From G963666535 sp963666535 (GTDB lineage Bacteria > Bacillota > Clostridia > Oscillospirales > Oscillospiraceae): a stretch of 64,000 nt of DNA. The first letter of the stretch is position 1, and the number at the start of each line of letters is the position of its first letter. The notes below the pieces were generated by a model. The model searched no databases. It worked only from the letters and a program-made list of their open reading frames with translations, and was not told the DNA's origin. The position numbers were made by a program, and so were the translations under genes. The stretch lies in contig OY762913.1 of assembly GCA_963666535.1 (NCBI GenBank), forward strand, positions 2,170,001-2,234,000, given 5' to 3'. Of this stretch, positions 27,058-34,504 are shown in pieces.

Positions 27058-27288
27058 ACTCCGTTTCTATTGCTGCCGAACCGCTCCTTAGAAAGGCGGT
27101 CCTATTCATGTAAATCAACGGGTCCCCCCGTCACGTCCGGCAAGGCGAAGGTCACCGCATCCGCGCGCACACACGGACTTGTTGGCGGTTTCATTCCCTT
27201 CTGTCTTGCCATCTGCAGGTCACCGTGCTATACTGACACCAGTGTGGAGAAATATCCCCACCAGCGTCCCTGTATGCAATAGCGTTTC
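27058..27288 (-). other. Long 5' leader of rpoBC, no gene
   Basis: About 230 bp between the rpoB promoter and start. It has GC-rich patches near 27120-27170 but no ORF and no leader element I can name. Long rpoBC leaders often contain control hairpins; none is clear here. Confidence 0.45.
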
Positions 27289-27317
27289 ATTATACCATGT
27301 CCAAGATTTCAAGTCAA
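27289..27317 (-). promoter_or_regulatory. Consensus sigma-A promoter of rpoB-rpoC
   Basis: On the minus strand TTGACT (27312-27317), a 17-bp spacer and TATAAT (27289-27294). It is close to ideal and accounts for high-level transcription of rpoBC from this point. Confidence 0.9.
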
Positions 27318-27498
27318 TAGTGTTTTTGTTACCAATCCGGCTTCGTCCGGATTTTTTTGTTATATTTTTCCTTTTCTTTCCCTCTATTCCCCACTTTTTC
27401 AATCAGATAACCCCCTCTCATGCGGTCAGTTGCTTGCCTTTCCTTGTTCTGCTACCCGTTTCAGGAAAAGTTTTCATGCATTTTCTCCATGAATTAAT

Positions 27499-27527
27499 TT
27501 GACAACCGAGGAACAATGTGTTACAAT
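27499..27527 (+). promoter_or_regulatory. Sigma-A promoter of the 96-aa gene
   Basis: TTGACA (27499-27504), a 17-bp spacer and TACAAT (27522-27527), about 30 bp upstream of the start at 27558. It is divergent from the rpoBC promoter. Confidence 0.85.
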
Positions 27528-27557
27528 TTGGTTACATTTTTGAAAGGGAGGTCTATC

Positions 27558-27848
27558 ATGGCCAGTGAACAATTGCCCTTGACCTATAAGGGACACCCCC
27601 TCCGCCGCAAGGATAACCTTATATACTACGGCTCCATGGCCGAGAAATACATCATCATGCTGCAAATCATGGATACGAAACCCGTTGACGATCTCAGCGT
27701 GGCCACCAAGGTTTCCGTCCAGCTTCAGCTCACGGATCCCGACCTGAAAAGCCGCGACCGTGTGGTGAAAAGAAGCGAAAAGGATAGCCTATACGCAGCA
27801 ATGGATGTTGCCGTCGTTTGGCTCGACCGGGCACTGTTAACCAAGTAA
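27558..27848 (+). CDS. Conserved hypothetical protein (96 aa)
   Basis: ATG at 27558 preceded by GAAAGGGAGGTCTATC, with a consensus promoter upstream, so it is clearly expressed. The 96 residues (MASEQLPLTYKGHPLRRKDN) form a small soluble alpha/beta protein with a hydrophobic core stretch (YYGSMAEKYIIMLQIMDTKP) and a VSVQLQLTD strand. It has no Cys, signal peptide or membrane helix. I do not recognise a named family. It is transcribed away from rpoB and followed by the NlpC/P60 gene 75 bp downstream, which has its own ribosome site and may be co-transcribed. Confidence 0.75.
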   Translation: MASEQLPLTYKGHPLRRKDNLIYYGSMAEKYIIMLQIMDTKPVDDLSVATKVSVQLQLTDPDLKSRDRVVKRSEKDSLYAAMDVAVVWLDRALLTK

Positions 27849-27923
27849 TTGTCAAACAGTAAGATCCTATCATACCGAGAAACAGAGCGTCATCGAGACG
27901 TGAAACAAAACGGAGGGATCCCA

Positions 27924-28991
27924 ATGCATTTGTTGAACCGTATTTTCCGCCCCGCCGGGCTAACAGCCACGTTGGCTGCCGTGTGTCTTGTCACCACGGC
28001 GTTCGCCGTTGATCCGATTGGCGTCACCGCAGATACACTTCGCCTTCGCGATCAGGCAAGCGCTGCCTCTTCCGTTTTGGCCACTGCCCCCGTTGACGCT
28101 TCCGTCACTGTGTCAAACAGTATCGACGGGTGGTTTCCAGTCGTCTACAACGGCACAAGCGACTTTATGTCCGTTCAATACATAACGGTTCCCGATGAGA
28201 TTATAGCCGACGCCGCCGTTCCCACCGCAGCAAGCGATTCCACGGCAGAAAGCGCTGCTGCGCCAGCAAGCGATTCCACGGCAGAAAGCACTGCCGTTCC
28301 AGCAAGCGATTCCACGGCAGAAAGCACTGCCGTTCCAGCAAGCGATTCCACGGCAGGCACCACGGCTGCGCCCGTAAGCGAGTCTGTGCCTGTCAGCGTC
28401 CCCACGCCAGCAAGTGTTCCTACTTATGTCAAGGCTGCCACCACCGTGAATATTCGTTCTGGTGCAGGTACTAACTTTGATAAGATTGGCTCCATGTCCT
28501 ATGGCGCTATTGGCGATTTGTTGGCCACTGTGGACGGTTGGTACCAAGTCTCCTATCACGGCATTACCGGTTATGTCAGCGCCGATTATACCACGCTAAC
28601 AGACACAAACACCACTTCCCTGCGTGAAGAACTGGTTGCCTATGCGATGCAGTTCAAGGGTTGTAGTTATGTCTATGGATCCTCAGGCCCTAACAGCTTT
28701 GACTGCTCCGGACTGACTAAATATGTCTACCAGCATTTTGGTTATACCCTCAGTCGTTCCGCAAGTGACCAATATAATAATGGCACCGCAATTAGCAAAA
28801 GCGAACTTCAGATTGGCGATTTGGTCCTGTTCAATTCCGGCAATTCCTACAAAGCTGCCACCCATGTCGGTATTTATATTGGCGGTGGTGAGTTCATCCA
28901 CGCCTCATCCTCTTCCACCGGTGTTGTAATCAGCAGTCTGAACAGCAACTACTATACCGGTGTCTATGTAGGTGCGCGCAGCATCCTGTAA
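27924..28991 (+). CDS. Secreted SH3-domain / NlpC-P60 cell-wall endopeptidase
   Basis: 355 residues from the ATG at 27924 (CGGAGGGATCCCA upstream). Domains in order: a signal peptide (LTATLAAVCLVTTAFA, cleavage near residue 28); an SH3-like domain (DTLRLRDQASAASSVL); a Ser/Thr/Ala-rich linker made of four 12-residue repeats (ASDSTAESTAVP type, DNA 28230-28373); a second SH3b domain (TTVNIRSGAGTNFDKIGSM); and a C-terminal NlpC/P60 domain (residues ~235-355). The P60 domain has the catalytic Cys in NSFDCSGLTKYVY and the His in THVGIYIGGGEFIHA. Such enzymes cut D-Glu-diaminoacid bonds in peptidoglycan during growth, separation or germination. A terminator follows. Confidence 0.9.
   Translation: MHLLNRIFRPAGLTATLAAVCLVTTAFAVDPIGVTADTLRLRDQASAASSVLATAPVDASVTVSNSIDGWFPVVYNGTSDFMSVQYITVPDEIIADAAVPTAASDSTAESAAAPASDSTAESTAVPASDSTAESTAVPASDSTAGTTAAPVSESVPVSVPTPASVPTYVKAATTVNIRSGAGTNFDKIGSMSYGAIGDLLATVDGWYQVSYHGITGYVSADYTTLTDTNTTSLREELVAYAMQFKGCSYVYGSSGPNSFDCSGLTKYVYQHFGYTLSRSASDQYNNGTAISKSELQIGDLVLFNSGNSYKAATHVGIYIGGGEFIHASSSSTGVVISSLNSNYYTGVYVGARSIL
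28230..28373 (+). repeat. Four tandem 36-bp repeats in the hydrolase linker
   Basis: Unit GCAAGCGATTCCACGGCAGA plus 16 further bases, encoding ASDSTAES-x-A-x-P. Units start at 28230, 28266, 28302 and 28338. The middle two are nearly identical and the last has diverged. Expect length variation between strains by slippage. Confidence 0.9.
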
Positions 28992-29022
28992 GGATTTCTT
29001 AACTTCGTCACTTCGATCACTT

Positions 29023-29058
29023 AGATACCCACCCGTTTTTCAGGGTGGGTATCTCTTT
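29023..29058 (+). terminator. Terminator after the NlpC/P60 gene
   Basis: 12-bp stem AGATACCCACCC / GGGTGGGTATCT with an 8-nt loop, then CTTT. Confidence 0.85.
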
Positions 29059-29109
29059 GCATTCCAGCGAACGCCATGTGATCCTCAGGGAGAGAAAGGA
29101 CACCAACCT

Positions 29110-29991
29110 ATGCCTGATCGCCGAATTTTGACCGGACACCTGCTCGCATTGTTTACTATTTTCATCTGGGGTACGACTTTTATTTCCACCAAGATACTGC
29201 TTGAGGTCTTTCATCCGGTAGAGATCATCCTGCTGCGTTTTTCGATTGCCTGGCTGGTGCTTTTTTGCCTGTCCCCCAAGCCCCTGCTTCCTCACTCCTT
29301 CAAGGAGGAGCTGCGCTTCATTGCCGCTGGTCTGACCGGCCTTACTTTTTACTTTCTGCTGGAGAATACAGCGCTGTCCTATACCTTGGCTTCCAATGTT
29401 GGCATCATCATTTCCGCCGCACCGCTGTTTACCGTCTTGCTCCTATGGCTGTTTCACAAGGGGCATCGTCCCAAAGTTTCCTTCCTAATCGGTTTTGTCA
29501 CCGCGCTTGCCGGCATTTCCATGCTGTCCCTTGCGGGAACTGATGGTTTTTCCTTCAGCGCTCTGGGTGACCTGCTCACCATCTGTGCCGCACTCTCCTG
29601 GGGTGGTTATTGTGTATCCATGGCCTATCTGCGCGAGAGTGGATATACCCCCCTTCATGCCACGCGCAAAACCTTTTTTTGGGGACTTTTGTTTACCCTG
29701 CCCGCCATCCCCTTCTTTGAAGTTAGCGTGTCCCTAAGTGACTTTTCAAGTCCCGTAATGATTGGAAATCTTCTCTATCTGGGCCTTGGGGCCTCCGCCC
29801 TGTGCTACATCACCTGGAACCGTTCTATGACTATCATCGGCGCTGCTGCCGCAAACGTTTATATCTACCTCACCCCGGTCATCACTATGCTGGCCTCTGC
29901 CCTTATTCTACATGAGACGATCACTCCCTCCGCGGGGCTTGCCGCTGTGCTCATTCTTATGGGCCTATGGCTGTCCCAAAAGCAAAGATGA
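29110..29991 (+). CDS. EamA-family (DMT) membrane transporter
   Basis: 293 residues from the ATG at 29110 (GAGAAAGGACACCAACCT upstream). Ten membrane helices form two EamA repeats. The first begins LLALFTIFIWGTTFISTKIL, with LLRFSIAWLVL and ENTALSYTLASNVGIIISAA. The second has GDLLTICAALSWGGYCVSMA, LYLGLGASALCYITWNRSM and AANVYIYLTPVITMLASALI. The family exports small metabolites such as amino acids and nucleosides; the substrate here is unknown. It follows a terminator, and the next gene has its own promoter, so it is a single-gene unit. Confidence 0.88.
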   Translation: MPDRRILTGHLLALFTIFIWGTTFISTKILLEVFHPVEIILLRFSIAWLVLFCLSPKPLLPHSFKEELRFIAAGLTGLTFYFLLENTALSYTLASNVGIIISAAPLFTVLLLWLFHKGHRPKVSFLIGFVTALAGISMLSLAGTDGFSFSALGDLLTICAALSWGGYCVSMAYLRESGYTPLHATRKTFFWGLLFTLPAIPFFEVSVSLSDFSSPVMIGNLLYLGLGASALCYITWNRSMTIIGAAAANVYIYLTPVITMLASALILHETITPSAGLAAVLILMGLWLSQKQR

Positions 29992-30039
29992 CCCCTAGTG
30001 TTCAGCGCTTTTGTTAAAGCACCTAATTGGGAAAACTAA

Positions 30040-30116
30040 ATTCCACTTACCTCTTTTGCATGACTCAATTCCACCCAATCTAAAATTGGGTGGAATTAAA
30101 CTTTTCAATTGAAAAT
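30040..30116 (+). repeat. Dispersed repeat R2, copy 1
   Basis: About 77 bp beginning ATTCCACTTACCTCTTTTGC and ending TTCAATTGAAAAT. It matches 31011-31093 in the same orientation at roughly 70-75 % by eye. This copy contains a 13-bp hairpin (AATTCCACCCAAT / ATTGGGTGGAATT) that could act as a terminator for the transporter gene. Confidence 0.6.
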
Positions 30117-30151
30117 ATTTACAAGTCGTGCACAAATTTACTCTAAACTTG

Positions 30152-30180
30152 TTGCACATTGTCCTGCGACGGTATACAAT
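30152..30180 (+). promoter_or_regulatory. Sigma-A promoter of the 117-aa gene
   Basis: TTGCAC (30152-30157), a 17-bp spacer and TACAAT (30175-30180), about 60 bp upstream of the start at 30242. Confidence 0.75.
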
Positions 30181-30241
30181 ACAGAAGAACTGGTAAGCGG
30201 TGCGCTGCTGCCAAGGATAAAGCTTCAAGGAGGACATAATT

Positions 30242-30595
30242 ATGGCATTTTTTGATAATTTCAAGGAAAAGGTCACCGATCTGGCTCAGGCCGGCGCAGC
30301 TAAGGGAAAACAGATGGCTGAAATCGCGAAACTGAAGACCATGAATTTAGCCGAAGAGGACGCAATGAAAAAGGCATATTTGGAAATTGGAAAGATTTAT
30401 TATGCCGAGCGGGGTACCGCGCCGGAGGCTGCATTCATTGCTAGCTGCGAAAAGATCACTGCAGCCAAAGCTGCCGTTGCGATAAACAACGAAAAGATTG
30501 ATCAGCTCAAGGCGGAAAACGATATTGCTGAAGAGGAAATCGCTGTTGAGGTGGAAGTGGAGCAGGCCGACGAACCGGAAAAGCCCGCAGAATGA
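30242..30595 (+). CDS. Small soluble coiled-coil hypothetical protein (117 aa)
   Basis: ATG at 30242 after CAAGGAGGACATAATT, an excellent site. The N-terminus (MAFFDNFKEKVTDLAQAGA) resembles the short helical start of many Clostridia zinc-ribbon and stress proteins. An amphipathic helix (AKGKQMAEIAKLKTMNLAEE) and a second coiled segment (AAKAAVAINNEKIDQLKAEN) follow, and the tail is very acidic (EEEIAVEVEVEQADEPEKPAE region). It lacks the C-terminal zinc ribbon that related-looking proteins have. Function unknown. It is a single-gene unit with clear promoter and terminator, lying between two copies of the R2 repeat. Confidence 0.8.
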   Translation: MAFFDNFKEKVTDLAQAGAAKGKQMAEIAKLKTMNLAEEDAMKKAYLEIGKIYYAERGTAPEAAFIASCEKITAAKAAVAINNEKIDQLKAENDIAEEEIAVEVEVEQADEPEKPAE

Positions 30596-30647
30596 CAACC
30601 GGACGTGGCGCGTTCTTTGACGGCCGAGCGTTACAAAAGTGATAGAT

Positions 30648-30683
30648 AAAAAAGCGGTACGATCTTCGTCGTACCGCTTTTTT
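30648..30683 (+). terminator. Terminator after the 117-aa gene
   Basis: 15-bp perfect stem (30648-30662 / 30669-30683; core GCGGTACGA / TCGTACCGC) with A6 and T6 ends, usable in both directions. Confidence 0.92.
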
Positions 30684-30832
30684 GACGTTGCTAGTAGCAA
30701 AGTCAACCCCCAGCTCGGCTGGAGGTAAAAAATAGCTTATAACGAGGAGAAACGTAGACAAAATAAGAACTCCCCATAAGAGTAAAGGCGGTTTCCCGAC
30801 CACACAATTACAAAAATGAGGAGGTCTCTATC

Positions 30833-30907
30833 GTGAAAGATAAAGCCACGTCAAAAAGACGTACATTAGAAGGGACTGTTATGCCGACAAATCATACACC
30901 GGTATAG
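30833..30907 (+). CDS. Possible 24-residue peptide
   Basis: A GTG at 30833 stands 7 nt after a perfect GAGGAGG. It opens a 24-codon frame (MKDKATSKRRTLEGTVMPTN then HTPV) ending in TAG. Only the strong ribosome site speaks for it. Length, lack of family and the surrounding non-coding DNA make it doubtful; it may be a leader peptide or the start of a decayed gene. Confidence 0.3.
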   Translation: MKDKATSKRRTLEGTVMPTNHTPV

Positions 30908-31010
30908 GAATCGCTCCACGAGACGACACCGTATCTTCATCTGTCTTCCTTATTGCCTTATTCCGCTTGCCCACACGGTTCAAATGCCTAGCTCTGGTTT
31001 GCAAGCTTAC

Positions 31011-31093
31011 ATTCCACTAGCCCCTTTTGCATGACTAAGTTTTACCCATATGGGGGATCGATTGAAATTAAACGCTTCAATTGAGAGGGCAAT
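31011..31093 (+). repeat. Dispersed repeat R2, copy 2
   Basis: Begins ATTCCACTAGCCCCTTTTGC and runs through ATGACTAAG to GCTTCAATTGAGAG. It is a direct repeat of 30040-30116. The central hairpin is degenerate in this copy. It lies 100 bp upstream of the ireB-like gene. Confidence 0.6.
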
Positions 31094-31193
31094 ATTGCTG
31101 TCTGTTTTTTTGCTTTTTCCCTTTACATAAGTTGCTTTTTGGGGTACACTTATCTGTGTTCTATCATTTACCGATAAAGGGGGCGTACCAATC

Positions 31194-31442
31194 ATGGAAA
31201 TGGATTTTACACGCAAGTTCAATCTGTGCGACGAGCGCGACCTTGAAATCAAGTCCATTCTTACCACAGTCTATCAGGCTCTGCAGGAAAAGGGGTACAA
31301 CCCTATTAATCAGATCGTGGGATATATTCTTTCCGAAGACCCCACCTATATCACGAACCATAACGGGGCCCGCGCCCTGATCCGCAAGCTGGACCGGGAC
31401 GAGCTGCTGCGGGCTTTGGTCAAGTATTATCTGACTAATTGA
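31194..31442 (+). CDS. ireB: IreB-family regulatory phosphoprotein (UPF0297)
   Basis: 82 residues from the ATG at 31194 (AAAGGGGGCGTACCAATC upstream). The whole sequence fits the family: TRKFNLCDERDLEIKSILTT, YQALQEKGYNPINQIVGYIL, SEDPTYITNHNGARALIRKL. In Enterococcus faecalis the homologue IreB is phosphorylated by the Ser/Thr kinase IreK and modulates cephalosporin tolerance. In most Firmicutes it is followed by the Holliday-junction resolvase gene ruvX/yqgF. Here an IS3-family element begins 42 bp after the stop and an unrelated gene follows, so the usual operon is disrupted at this site. Confidence 0.93.
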   Translation: MEMDFTRKFNLCDERDLEIKSILTTVYQALQEKGYNPINQIVGYILSEDPTYITNHNGARALIRKLDRDELLRALVKYYLTN

Positions 31443-31518
31443 ACCTGCCACATATTTGTATCTAAAAAGAGCGGGAGCATCTTGTGAATTGACCCCAAAA
31501 AGTTGGACAAATATTTTG

Positions 31519-32370
31519 TCAAGCGGTTAAGAGGGCTTGTTGTCTGTAAATAGCAGGCGGCAGGCCCTTTAGCTTTGCCTTGCTGCGGCAGTTGTTGTAA
31601 TAATCAAGATAGTCAATCAACTCTCGCTTGAAGTGCTCCATTGAGTCGAACTCTTGCAAATAGAGAAGTTCGCTTTTAAGCAGACCGAAGAAATTTTCAA
31701 TTACGACGTTTTCCAGACAGTTTCCTTTACGGCTCATGCTCTGCCGAATTCCCTTCCTGCGGAGCATTCTTTGGTGTTTCTTGTGCTAGTAGTGCCAGCC
31801 CTGATCGGAATGCACAATAAGATTTGTTCCATCCGGTATTTTAGCGAAAGCCTTGTCTAGCATTTGTGTCACCATGGAGAGCACCGGTTTATCTGAGACT
31901 GAGTAACTCACAATATCCCGACTGCACAGGTCAAGGATCGGTGACAGATAGAGTTTTCGCCCGAACAGATTGAACTTTGTCACATCGGCCACCCACTTTT
32001 GATTCGGCTTTTCAGCTTCAAAGTTCCGGTTCAGCAAGTTTGACGCAATTTTACCCGCTTCACCCTTGTAGGAACGATATTTTTTCATGCGTACACGACA
32101 GATCAGCCCTAACTCCTTCATGAACCGTTGAACCGTCTTGTGGTTCAGCACGAAACCCTGTTGCCGAAGTGCAGCCGTGATTCGGCGATAGCCATAGCGG
32201 CCTTTGCTCTCATAGTAGACAGTATCAATAGCTTCTTTCGCTTTGCGGTATTTATCCGGCCTGGCCAGCCTCTTTGTATGGTAGTAGTAGGTTGAGCGCG
32301 GAAGTTGAGCGATTTCAAGAAGAATATCCAGCGAAAATGTTTACCTCAGTCCTTGAATCACCAACGCTTT
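31519..32370 (-). pseudogene. IS3-family transposase orfB, nonsense-mutated and 5'-deleted
   Basis: The minus-strand frame reads SLDILLEIAQLPRSTYYYHT, KGRYGYRRITAALRQQGFVL and WVADVTKFNLFGRKLYLSPI (DDE first D), then VHSDQGWHY (second D). An in-frame TAG at 31786-31788 replaces the usual Gln. The same frame continues with QSMSRKGNCLENVVIENFFG (catalytic E) and ends at 31519. The 5' end is fused to an internal deletion, so there is no start codon. It cannot make a functional transposase. Confidence 0.85.
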
Positions 32371-32492
32371 TTGTGCCTAATCTGAAACTGTTCGGCCGTT
32401 TCTACATAATTCAAATGCTCTCGCTGCATGGTTTCAATCACTTCTTGCTTAAATTCTGCCGTGTATCGCTTGTTCGGTATCCCCTTTGGCAT
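32371..32492 (-). pseudogene. IS3-family orfA fragment
   Basis: MPKGIPNKRYTAEFKQEVIE then TMQREHLNYVETAEQFQIRH, the N-terminal helix-turn-helix of an IS150-type orfA. It stops after about 47 codons where about 100 are expected. The rest was removed by the internal deletion that joins it to orfB. Confidence 0.75.
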
Positions 32493-32582
32493 AGAAAAGC
32501 ACCCCATTTGTTATTCAGTATATCATACTGTCTAACAATTGGGGTGCAGTTCACTTTGCATCTGCGCTATGTTTTGCTATGT

Positions 32583-33344
32583 TCACTTTTTCAAATAGAA
32601 ATCAGGGGACATTTCCTGCCAGTGATCCATTCTGGCTTTGAGGATTGCCTTGCTCTCTTCATCTTCTTGCATGGCAATGAGCTCCCAGGGCATTTCGCCC
32701 AGTGCGGTAACCACCTCGTCCAGCTTTTGATAGGGGATGACAATGATGTGGAGGCCCTTAGGATAGACCTTGCGGCGTTTCATGCCGTGGTGCATGCCTG
32801 TGATGCAGGAATTTACCTTGCCGCTGAGGTAGGGATAGACATACGTCCAGGCACAGCTCATGACACAGGAGGTCTTGCTTTCCCAGAAGTCGCCGGATAT
32901 GTAGCTGGTGGCACGCATCAGGATATCCGCCTGGTCGGTATCGGCGAGGCAGATGACCAAGTCGGGGTCGAAATCACAGATGGAAACGGGACAGAACACC
33001 ACAAAATTGACTGATCCCCCCACCAGCACGGGCAGTTCGTTGTGGAGTCGTGCGTTGGGGGCCTGTGTGCGGAAAACACCGAAGTCCATACCAGCCTGGC
33101 CACTGGCGGCAAAGGGGGATTTGGGTACCATGCCCACCACCATCTTACCAAAGCAATTGTCGTCTTCCTTGGTGATGAAGAATTTTTTGCCGGTGACCTG
33201 GGCCTCTTTGACATACTGACAGAACGACAGCGACTTGTCCGTGTGCTCCACGCCTTCTGGCTGACTATAGTGGTATTTAATGGCTACCGCGGGAAATTCC
33301 ATGTCCAGCTTTGCGAAAAGATCCTTTGCCGTTTGACTTAACAT
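32583..33344 (-). CDS. DUF169 domain-containing protein
   Basis: 253 residues; the ATG at 33344 has GAGGAAG just upstream. It spans the DUF169 family: AVAIKYHYSQPEGVEHTDKS near the start, SFCQYVKEA, then DDNCFGKMVVGMVPKSPF and the C-terminal YVYPYLSGKVNSCITGMHHG. Conserved Cys (SFCQY, DNCFG, TSCVMSCAW, NSCITG) hint at metal or cofactor binding. The family is common in anaerobes and methanogens and its function is unknown. The gene stands alone, its 3' end 30 bp from the decayed IS3 element. A 13-bp palindrome about 60 bp upstream may be its operator. Confidence 0.88.
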   Translation of the reverse strand: MLSQTAKDLFAKLDMEFPAVAIKYHYSQPEGVEHTDKSLSFCQYVKEAQVTGKKFFITKEDDNCFGKMVVGMVPKSPFAASGQAGMDFGVFRTQAPNARLHNELPVLVGGSVNFVVFCPVSICDFDPDLVICLADTDQADILMRATSYISGDFWESKTSCVMSCAWTYVYPYLSGKVNSCITGMHHGMKRRKVYPKGLHIIVIPYQKLDEVVTALGEMPWELIAMQEDEESKAILKARMDHWQEMSPDFYLKK

Positions 33345-33406
33345 TGATACTTCCTCCTCGTAATTTAGCTGTCTTTTGAAGGGTACCGGAGATCTGGAAA
33401 AGACAA

Positions 33407-33437
33407 TTTGCTATACTGATAAGTTCAGTATAGCAAA
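33407..33437. promoter_or_regulatory. 13-bp perfect inverted repeat, candidate operator
   Basis: TTTGCTATACTGA and TCAGTATAGCAAA separated by TAAGT. It lies in the 305-bp divergent spacer between the DUF169 gene (-) and coaX (+), 63 bp from the DUF169 start. There is no U-run in either direction, so an operator is more likely than a terminator. The arms contain TATACT-like -10 sequence, so binding would block a promoter there. Confidence 0.6.
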
Positions 33438-33649
33438 ATATGCAAGAAAACACAATAAAAAAATGAACCAGTTCACATTGCGGAATGGCTAGCACGTTTC
33501 CCCACAGATCAAACAAACTCTTTTCATTTTTTTTGATCTGTGCTAATATGGTGGCAACGGTTTTGCACTGATGGGGAATTTTTCGAGGGCGAAAGCTGTA
33601 AGTTGAACTGGGACGCAGAAGCTCTGTCTGGAAAAAGGAGATTGATGGG

Positions 33650-34420
33650 ATGATACTGGCAATTGAAATCGGAAACACCAACATTGTACTGGGCGGAATC
33701 AACGGCGAGACCATCCAGTTTGTGGCTCGCATGGCAACGGACACGGTCAAGACCGAAGACCAGTACAGTGTGGATATGAAGAACATTTTGGAGCTTTATG
33801 GCGTCAAGCTGTCCGAAATCACAGGGAGCGTCATTTCCTCTGTGGTGCCGCCGGCACTCAACACCGTGAAGGCGGCGGTGAGCCATCTGATGGGGAGGGC
33901 TCCGTTGGTGGTGGGACCGGGCGTTAAGACCGGGCTGAATATTTTGATTGAGAACCCAAGTGGGATGGGAAGCGATCTGATCGCTGACGCGGTGGCGGGC
34001 ATTCGCCAGTATTCGCTGCCCTTAATTATCATTGACATGGGAACTGCCACTACAATTTCGGTGGTGGACGAAAACCGAAACTATTTGGGGGGCTGCGTGA
34101 CTGCGGGGGTAAACATATCTCTAGACGCACTGTTTCGGCGTACGGCCCAACTGCCTGGAATCAGTTTAGAACAGCCGAAAAAAGTCGTTGGACGCAGCAC
34201 GGTGGAGTGTATGCGCAGCGGTGTTCTCTGCGGTCATGCCGCCATGCTGGAGGGGATGATCGTGCGAATCGAGGAGGAACTGGAGCAGAAAGCCACGGTG
34301 CTTGCCACCGGTGGCGTCGCCAAACTGATTCTGCCGTTGTGCAGGCGGGAAATTATCTACGACGAGGAACTGGAACTGAAAGGTTTGGGCATTATATACA
34401 GAAAGAACATGGAGAAATGA
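33650..34420 (+). CDS. coaX: Type III pantothenate kinase
   Basis: 256 residues from the ATG at 33650 (AAAAAGGAGATTGATGGG upstream). It phosphorylates pantothenate, the first step of CoA synthesis; type III enzymes are ASKHA-fold and resist CoA feedback. Motifs: phosphate-1 loop IEIGNTNIVLGG with the invariant Asn (Glu replaces the commoner Asp before the Gly), GMGSDLIADAVAG, phosphate-2 IDMGTATTISVVDE and adenosine-site TVLATGG. Length is normal. Followed by a strong terminator. coaD is at 16.6 kb in this window. Confidence 0.95.
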   Translation: MILAIEIGNTNIVLGGINGETIQFVARMATDTVKTEDQYSVDMKNILELYGVKLSEITGSVISSVVPPALNTVKAAVSHLMGRAPLVVGPGVKTGLNILIENPSGMGSDLIADAVAGIRQYSLPLIIIDMGTATTISVVDENRNYLGGCVTAGVNISLDALFRRTAQLPGISLEQPKKVVGRSTVECMRSGVLCGHAAMLEGMIVRIEEELEQKATVLATGGVAKLILPLCRREIIYDEELELKGLGIIYRKNMEK

Positions 34421-34423
34421 ATG

Positions 34424-34462
34424 CAGACAGCCGCCGGAAATTCCGGCGGCTGTCTGTTTTTT
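34424..34462 (+). terminator. Terminator after coaX
   Basis: 14-bp stem CAGACAGCCGCCGG / CCGGCGGCTGTCTG with AAATT loop and six T. Confidence 0.92.
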
Positions 34463-34504
34463 AAGGGGAGTGATCCGGCTGCGCGTTCGCCGGAAAGCCA
34501 GTGC

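Larger units (their letters stand above)
31485..32553 (-). mobile_element. Decayed IS3-family (IS150-like) element, about 1.07 kb
   Basis: The ends are imperfect inverted repeats of about 25 bp: TGAATTGACCCCAAAAAGTT at the left and, read inward, TGAACTGCACCCCAATTGTT at the right. Complete IS150-type elements are about 1.4-1.5 kb; this one has lost most of orfA and the start of orfB. No convincing 3-bp target duplication. It sits between ireB and the DUF169 gene. Confidence 0.82.

Noticed and set aside
28230..28373. Short repeats considered as a CRISPR array
   Set aside because: The units are contiguous without spacers and encode a repetitive protein linker. No cas gene is near.
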